Of a DNA stretch of 64,000 nucleotides, positions 57,410-64,000 are shown piece by piece. This DNA is from Gnetum montanum. Taxonomy: Eukaryota; Streptophyta; Gnetopsida; Gnetales; Gnetaceae. Numbering within the stretch: the stretch's first letter is position 1; each line of letters starts with the position of its first letter. Below the pieces are notes generated by a model, which worked only from the letters and a program-made list of their open reading frames with translations, was not told the origin of the DNA and searched no databases. Location of the stretch: assembly GCA_015680685.1 (NCBI GenBank), contig MNCI01020136.1, forward strand, positions 146,391-210,390, given 5' to 3'. The position numbers and the translations under genes are program-made.

Positions 57410-58555
57410 ATGTCTTATTTACATAGGGCTAATAGTCCATCATATGATGAGAACACTAGTAAGGGCAATGACAAGATTAATGTTTAAGAGAATTAGGGTG
57501 AACCACTACAAGCAAGGCTTTCATATGCTCATTCTTAACCTTACTACATTCAAAGACTACATTTAGCTATCATGGATAATCCTGGACGAGATGAAAAAAT
57601 TCCTAGAACAAGGAGGGCCTTAATGTCTAGAACCTCTAACAAACTTAGAAGAGATGAACTAAGGGACCATAGGAGGATATATAAAAGCCACGGTAGTTCT
57701 CCCAATTCACCATCTTCCTCTTCATCTTCACCATCTAGTTTTGACGTAAATGAACATAGCTATGGAGATAGAGATCCAATAAGCAATTGAGATGGAAATA
57801 GAAATGAAGATCAAAGGTAGGATATAAGACACCAAGGGGAGCATAGACAAGACCATCAAAATTGGAAAAATAAAAACAGATATTATGTTCAAAACATGTT
57901 TGATGATGATGAACCCTTATTGACTACTAGAGGCATAATACAGATCAAGGAGGTAGTAAGAATACCTCATGGTCATCAAAGGGATAGCTGAATCAAATGA
58001 TTAAATATGAATAACATTCCTAAATTTGAGGAAGGCCATAATTTTGATCTACAACATCATTTACAAGTCTTCCATAATGCCTATGTCTTGCAAAATATTA
58101 AAAATAAATGACAAAAGCTTAAGCTTTTCCCAAGGATACTAATAGAAGAAGTTAAAAGTTGATGTACATCATTCGAATCAAATTCAATCCACTAGTGATG
58201 CATGATGCTTGAGCTATTCAACAAGAAGTACCAAACCTACTCTAAAGTGTCTAATGTGAGAAAACAAATCTAAGGATCAAAGTAAAAGAATCATGAATCC
58301 CTTATTACAACCTTAGGAATATATTATTCTCTATTGCATAGATGTCGAAGCCATGTATTTTCTTAAAATGTGTAGCTTTTTCACATCATAGATGGGCTTC
58401 ATAGTAAAAAAAAAGGAGACCCTTGGGATCTATGCCCAAGGAAGATTATTAGAATTGAGGGTCCATCAAATACAAAGGTTAATTGAATAGGTAGCAAAAG
58501 AAGAAGGAGAGCTATGTAAAAGGGAGAGTATAAAAGAATATTACCAAAATCCAAA
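57410..58555 (+). pseudogene. Gag of element V, truncated by element VI
   Basis: The ATG at 57410 starts MSYLHRANSPSYDEN. An open piece at 57572-57790 is basic and then Ser/Pro-rich (RTSNKLRRDELRDHRR, SPNSPSSSSSSPSSF). The core then reads DDDEPLLTTRGIIQIKEVVR, IPKFEEGHNFDLQHHLQVFH, NAYVLQNI, ELFNKKYQTYSKVSNVRKQI and IIDGLHSK. It ends where element VI begins. Compared with elements III and IV the N-terminal family block is missing or unrecognisable, so the protein is shorter at its start, as in element II. Confidence 0.8.
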
Positions 58556-59451
58556 TGATGAACCATAATTAGACAAGCTATGTTAATGGGCATGTGTTGA
58601 CATAGCCTAATCGATGTATCCTCATCGACACATGGTTAGATACATCAATGTAGATGCATTGACATTGATGTAGGAAAGGCCTATATGAGTGAGTGTACCA
58701 ACTGCATTTATGACATCTTAGATTCATAGCATAGCGAAGCCCTTGCAATTTCATTTCTTTAGAGTTAGAATATTTTCCCTCTGAGTGCCCTCAGTGTTAA
58801 TTAAAGACATTGTATGGTGCTTTATTTTAACACCATGTACCTGAATCCATTAGCATGAATGACAATAAAGTTGAGATTTCTTATATTCATTGTAGCACTT
58901 AGACTAGATTACTCGTTACATTTGGTACTTTACTTTCAATGGAATTTACATTCATGGTTTTAATTAATTAATATAATTAATCATAAAAAATTAAGTACAA
59001 CCACTTCAAAAATGATGTATTGTTCTTGGTAATCCCAGTAGTGGCCATTTGATATGTCAAGTAATAGCCACTTGATAACCCAATAGCGTTCATACTAGTT
59101 TAGGATGTGTATGGTAAGTGGGAATGGTTACTTTATATTAGGATAGTTAGCTACTAGCTTAGTTAACTAGTTAAATAATTAATTGTTAAATCTTCATTTA
59201 CTCATCTAGCTACTAGGATAAAAATATATAAAAATAATTATAAAAAATAAACAACATGTACCTTAACTCACATTTAACTATACATACTAATAACACAAGT
59301 GTGAGTTAGGAAGACAACAATCATACAACCCCTTGCTTCATAGTTTAAGATTATAAGTAACTTAGAAACTAAATCTATGAAATTCAACAAGATCGCTAGT
59401 GAATGTTTGTGATTTAGATGGTTGGGTGTAGGGGATATCCACTGCTCATCA
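58556..59451 (+). repeat. 5' LTR of element VI
   Basis: It begins TGATGAACCATAATTAG and ends CACTGCTCATCA, 896 bp. It is most like the LTRs of element III (shared TTCTTTAGAGTTAGAATATTTT and GTACCAACTGCATTTA). Its TATA box is degraded (CTATATGAG). Confidence 0.88.
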
Positions 59452-59602
59452 TTAGTACCATGGAAAATTTAGTTAGCTAAGTTTACTAATTAGTAGTAGA
59501 CTATGAAGTTATACAAAGATGTTGTAAACATAACACCACAACGACCAATTATCATTCAATAAGGGAAATAATTAAAGATATACTATTTTTATATACAACT
59601 AA

Positions 59603-61560
59603 TATGGATTTTCTTGGAGGGATGAATCTCCACCAAATACAAGAGAATCTAATTAGTAGCAAGGGGTACCAAAGAGGCCTCAACAACTTAGAGTTCTCTA
59701 TGCTCATCTAGATCCTTATAATTTAAATTTTACTTTCATCTTTCATCAAGATGAATAGATGCACTAGAGGAAAATGGAAGGCAACATTGTGTTATCCCCT
59801 AATTGATCTATTCCCACCTTGTTACACTTAATATAGAATATGAAGTCTAAGACAACACTTATAGGAGCTATCATCCTATAGGCACCTAGTGTAAGAAAGA
59901 TCAACAGATGTAAGTGTGATATGAGGCCTCTAAGGACAAGAGGATCCCAATGCAATTATTCTTGTAGTAGAAAAAAGAGGGCAAGGATTTCTTTTCTATC
60001 AATCCCAATATATAGATTCTACTCCTTTTTTCAATGAGAAAACCCTTCACTAATGTTTATGATCAATTTTGGAAAGTCTTAGTGATGAGAATACAAGATC
60101 TCAAGACCAAGGAGCCTTAAAGGATAGAAATCCTAGCCATTCATCTAAAGGCAAGGAGAATGATAACTAGAAGGATAAAGAAAAATAGAAGGACTAGGGT
60201 AGGGACTGAAGGAAAAGGACTAATAGGCATCATTCTTCTAGTTCTCCTTCATCACCCTCAACATCCTCTTTGTCATCAAACTTTGATAAGAGGAGTCAAG
60301 GCTAAGAGAAAAGGAGGGATAATTGAGATTGGGATGGAAATGAATGGTGGGATAGAGATGAATAAATATCATGCTAAGATTATGAAGACCAAAGGTGAAT
60401 ACAACCAAAATGGGAAGAAGAGCACTATTGGGAGTGAAGGTAGAACAGAACTCATCATAGACATCATGGCCATGAAAGGGGCCACCATGAATGACATGAC
60501 TATGATGAGCCTCTATCGGCTACAAAAAACATTATCAATATTTTAGAGGCAATGAGAATTCCTACAAGACATCCCTAGGTTTGAAGGAGGATATAATGCA
60601 AATCCTCAATATCATCTCCAAGCCTTTCATGATGTTTGTGCCTTGTAGAACATAGAAAAAAAAATGGAAGAAGCTTAAATTGTTTTCAAGGACACTCACC
60701 AAAGAAGCAAAAAGCTAATACTAGTCCTTAGAACCAGATTTCATTCACCGATGGAATACCATATTGGAACTCTTCAATGACAAGTACTAAATATACTCTA
60801 GAGTGTCTAACTTATGAAGGAATGTCCAAGAATGGAAACAAAGAAATCATGAGCACTTGGATGTAGCCCTAGGTAGGTACTACTCTCTATTGTATCGATG
60901 CCTAGGCCATGGATACTCCGAAAGGGAACAACTTTGCCACATCATAGATGGACTCAGGAATAAGATAAGGAAAACCCTTGGGATCTATGCCCAAGGAAGA
61001 ATTTCTAAAATGTGGGCTCATCACATTCAAAGGTTGATTGAATAGGTAGTTAAAAAAGAAAGAAAGTTGAAGAAATTTGAAAGTGCAAAGTAGTATAATA
61101 GGGATTTCTCCATCTGCAAAAGGGAGATGTGCTTCTACAACTCAGAGGAGAAGGCACCCCTTAATGAAGTTGTGTAAAACAAGACCTTTCTGATACAAAA
61201 ATTTATCACTAAGATATTTGCTAAGGTGGATAAAATGTGGGACTTCTTAGATGAGAAGTTCCAAATAGCTTTGAAAATTACAAAAGAAAGAACATATTAA
61301 GAGATTAGTGGTTAAGATAGAAGGAGAAAAAAGGATACAAAAAAGGATTACCATAAGAAAAGGGTAAATTTGTAGTGGTCAAAGAGGTTTCTAATTCCAA
61401 AACAAATGATGAAAAGTGTGAAATATGCCAATATGAACATCCTAAGGGATGTTTTCCAATGCTATCACATTTGTAGGAGTCTAGAGTGTATGTATTAAAT
61501 CCCCAATTTTGTAAAATGACAAACACCCAGAAAATTGTATTACACATAAGGCAACTATAG
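59603..61560 (+). pseudogene. Gag of element VI, decayed
   Basis: The ATG at 59603 starts MDFLGGMNLHQ. A Lys-rich stretch and a Ser/Pro run (SSSSPSSPSTSSLSS, about 60233-60280) come before the core: ATKNIINILEAMRIP (60520-60560), FEGGYNANP, LFNDKY, ALGRYYSLLYRCLGHGYSER (60866-60925), HIIDGLRNKIRKTLGIYAQG (60933-60995). The knuckle at 61417-61452 reads CEICQYEHPKGC, the clearest copy of the family's CX2CX3H form. Several frameshifts. Confidence 0.85.
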
Positions 61561-62090
61561 GCAAAAATTCCACCATCTAATGTATTATACAAGTGGAGCA
61601 CCTCCTCAACCTTAGGAGAAATACTAGTATTGACAACACCCATAGTCTTAGGGGATGCTAACATCGTGGCAGTGATATCCTTATAGGAAATCAAACCCTT
61701 ATGGATATTATGTCTAACAACATGTATTCCCTTGTGACACATCTAGCCACGCCTCCTTTCCTTACCACTACTACCCTCTAAAATATTATAAAGCATCTTC
61801 TCCAAGAGGGAAGCTTCCTTTTCCTTTTCATCCTTTGTATCTGTCAACAACTTTTACACCCTTGCCATCTAATCCACTAATGTAGGTGAAAATTCTACCA
61901 TAGCCACAATAGTAAAATGCTGCAAGGGTGGTAAACTTATAGCTAGATATTCATCCAAGTGGTTTTGAATAGAAATATTATAAGAGGTCATTCATAAGAA
62001 CAAATGACCCCATAAAACCCTCATAGACACTCATGGATGCTAACCCTACCTCATCTACCTCTAAGAGTACCTTCAAATTACCTTCAAACT
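61561..62090 (+). pseudogene. Gag-protease linker of element VI
   Basis: It aligns with 43260-43850 of element III and, in the other orientation, with 16150-16700 of element I. It is low-complexity, Pro/Gln/Tyr/His-rich in its best frames, with stops. Confidence 0.55.
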
Positions 62091-62640
62091 AAAGGACCTC
62101 CAATGTCTACATTATTATATGTAATCATAGATTGGATAAAGGATCCCATGAAACAATCTAATCTTGGGAGTTTCTTCATTTATTTGCAAAGTGTAGGGAA
62201 TGATCCATGTAAGGCTCTATTGGATTGAGGTTCTAAGATGAACTAAATATCCCAAGAAATATACAAAACCTAAAACCTACCTCCTCTCAGAAACAACAAT
62301 ATTATACTAGAGCTAGCAAATCAATCCATCACTATTCCTTTAGTGCTAATGGAGGATATTATGACCAATGTTTGTGGGTAGTCCTATCCTACAAATTTCC
62401 TTGTAATTCATATGGATAATTGTAAAGGAAATTTTCCTATGATTATGGGAATGGCATGGATAAGTACTATAGATGCTAAGATGGGGATTTAAGACCTTTC
62501 CTTGGAAATTTCCAAGGAAAATGAATTAGGGAAACTAGAGAAGAAGAGGGTTCCATGCATCACATACAATCATATAAGGTGCCATTGCATGCAGAGAATA
62601 TGGATGGTAAAAGGTACATCTATCCAAGCATGTAATTAGT
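62091..62640 (+). pseudogene. Aspartic protease of element VI, decayed
   Basis: It contains SNLGSFFIYLQSVGNDPCKA, LLD-stop-GSKMN at the active site, NIILELANQSITIPLVLMED, CKGNFPMIMGMAWISTIDAK and DLSLEISKENELGKLEKKRV. Same module as the other copies. Confidence 0.87.
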
Positions 62641-62859
62641 GTGCTAAAATGATAATTATTTAGAAGTTCCTATATGAAGCAACCACAAAGTAGGAAGATA
62701 CCCAGTGGCTAACATCAAATCATCAAGCTAAATCCACAATATGCATGGAACCATTGAAGTGCCTTACAAATGCCTACATAGAGAACATGAATGAAAAGGA
62801 GTTGTCCCATAGTCAACTCTTTCACACATAAAATGAAATGAATTGGGAAGGGTTTCAAA

Positions 62860-63694
62860 TTCCTAATCACTTAAAGTAAGAGCCCCTTAAACTAAAAGCT
62901 TTACTAACAACTTTAAAATATGCTTTCCTTAAAAATGGAAAGCTTGTAACCATTAATGTCAACCTTAGTCAAGATAAAAAAATGGAAGTTATTCAGGGTA
63001 GTAAATAAGTAACCAATAGCCTTTGCTTGGTCATATCATAAACTACCTGGGATAGATGCATGGATATGCTAGCACCACATCTATATAGACTCTTCCATCA
63101 AGCCAAAGAGGCAAATACAAAAGAAGGTTGGACCAAAAGCTAAAGTAAGTTGTCAAGGAAGAAGCAGAACAAATTCTTAATACTAAGTTCATATATTTGA
63201 TTGTGGATGGGTTAGCCCACTCGTGATTGTACCCAAGAAAGAAGGGAAGTGGAGAGTCTACATAGATTTTAAGCTGTTAAACATGGAAACTTTTAAAGAT
63301 CATCTTCCATTGCCATTTGTTGACTAAGTAGTGGATACCTTTGTAGGACATTGCTATTATAGCTTTCTAGATGATTAGAGTAGCTATAACAAAATTCAAA
63401 TCATACTGAATAATTAGGCCAAAACAACATTCACAAGTCCTTGGGAGAATTTTGCATATAAAAAGATGTCCTTTGGCCTATGTAATGCTCCCGCTACTTT
63501 CCAACATTTTGTGATTGGCATCTTTTAATAGAAGATTAGTAGTGAGGTATAAGTCTTCATGGATGACTTTTCCACTTATGGGACCAATTTTGAGCAAGCC
63601 TTGGGCTTTCTTGAGCAAGTTCTTTAATGATTTGGGGAGATTAATTTGAAGATTAACTAGTAGAAAAGCCACTTGATGGTTCAAGAAGGCATAG
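62860..63694 (+). pseudogene. Reverse transcriptase of element VI, cut by an LTR
   Basis: It begins with the linker (LKNGKLVTIN, IAFAWSYH, HHIYIDSSIKPKR) and runs into RT: PLVIVPKKEGKWRVYIDFKL, LNMETFKDHLPLPFVD, GHCYYSFLDD, TTFTSPWENFAYKKMSFGLC and NAPATFQHF. The catalytic box VFMDDFSTYG (about 63552-63581) has both aspartates intact. It stops after KSHLMVQEGI where the minus-strand LTR begins. Stops are present upstream. Confidence 0.92.
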
Positions 63695-64000
63695 TGATGA
63701 GCGGTGAGGTACCCCTATGCTCAACCATATGAATACAAGCATTTCACGCATGATCCGATCGAATTCCAAGGACTAAGTGCTTATACGCCCTTGTGGAACA
63801 AGGATGGGTTACTTGATCATTGTCTTCCCAAACTTACTTGTATGTCACGATTGTATGGTTAAGTAGGCTTGAGGCATATGATTTTTATATCTTTTATGTT
63901 TTTATGTCCTATGCTAATAGGGAAAGAGAGGGATAACTAGGTGACTAGTTTAGTTTAACTACTCATTAACTAAGTTCTAACTAATCCTAACACTAGCATC
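63695..64000 (-). mobile_element. Element VII: minus-strand LTR, running off the window
   Basis: It begins TGATGAGCGGTGAGGTACCC and matches the inverted start of the element I LTRs (GATCCGATCGAATTCCA versus GATCTAGTCGAATTCCA). It must be a 3' LTR or a solo LTR, because element VI sequence directly flanks its inner-strand end at 63694. Confidence 0.85.

Larger units (their letters stand above)
56219..58555 (+). mobile_element. Element V: gypsy element, 5' LTR and gag only in window
   Basis: An LTR (56219-57276), a decayed primer site and gag of the family are present. It is then interrupted by element VI. The 5-mer before it is ACCAA; the other end is not seen. Its LTR is 876 bp once the SINE-like insert and one copy of its target duplication are subtracted, as expected for the family. 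Confidence 0.8.
58556..63694 (+). mobile_element. Element VI: gypsy element, LTR to RT, interrupted by element VII
   Basis: An LTR (58556-59451) is followed by a decayed primer site, gag, protease and RT. It sits in the gag of element V (preceding 5-mer CCAAA). At 63695 a minus-strand LTR breaks into its RT. The remainder lies beyond the window. Confidence 0.85.

Noticed and set aside
1-64000. CRISPR arrays, bacterial operons, rRNA genes and functional tRNA genes
   Set aside because: No regularly spaced repeats, no ribosomal motifs and no complete tRNA cloverleaf were seen; the only tRNA-like boxes are in the SINE-like insert at 56894-57060.

Overview
The window is plant nuclear DNA, strongly AT-rich, and made almost entirely of old, mutated, nested LTR retrotransposons. 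No gene looks intact. The only recognisable host gene is the C-terminal end of an NPF/PTR-type nitrate or peptide transporter (2860-3207). Very large, heavily decayed Athila/Tat-like Ty3/gypsy elements with little cellular coding DNA suggest a large, slowly purged plant genome; a gymnosperm is a reasonable guess, but the sequence does not prove it.

Layout: (a) 1-2858 holds a minus-strand Ty1/copia element (gag, protease, start of pol, initiator-Met primer site, 5' LTR). It sits directly against the NPF exon and is itself split by a foreign block of about 1 kb. (b) 3208-6519 is non-coding, with a few local repeats. (c) 6520-25345 is element I, a complete minus-strand gypsy element with about 880-bp LTRs. 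Its gag is interrupted by element II (18128-23809, plus strand, 5-bp target duplication ACACC), a pol-less gag-only relative. (d) 25346-27129 is non-LTR DNA with a small GC-richer island. (e) 27130-53466 is element III (plus, target duplication TAGGT). Its gag is interrupted by element IV (29099-42144, plus). (f) 53467-56218 is non-coding plus a LINE-like fragment. (g) 56219-58555 is element V (5' LTR and gag only; the LTR carries a SINE-like insert), cut by element VI (58556-63694, LTR to reverse transcriptase), which is cut by a minus-strand LTR of element VII (63695 to the window end).

All the gypsy copies belong to one family. LTRs begin TGATGA or TGATAA and end TCATCA or similar. The primer site resembles tRNA-Asp (TTGGCACCGTTGCC), and the purine tract is close to TCATGGGGGTA. 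Gene order in the full copies is gag, protease, RT-RNase H, integrase, a spacer of about 1.5 kb, and a third ORF (ORF3). An autonomous copy is about 13 kb. Gag carries a CX2CX3HX4C-like knuckle.

The most interesting point is upstream of ORF3. Three independent copies (elements I, III, IV) keep a block containing a TATA box, a leader, a splice-donor-like site and an intron-sized segment of about 280-320 bp ending exactly at the ORF3 ATG. The short motifs upstream of that TATA box resemble those in the same element's own LTR. This suggests ORF3 was expressed from its own promoter as a spliced message. Several assembly scars (single Ns, an inverted segment, a poly-G run) are flagged so they are not read as biology.
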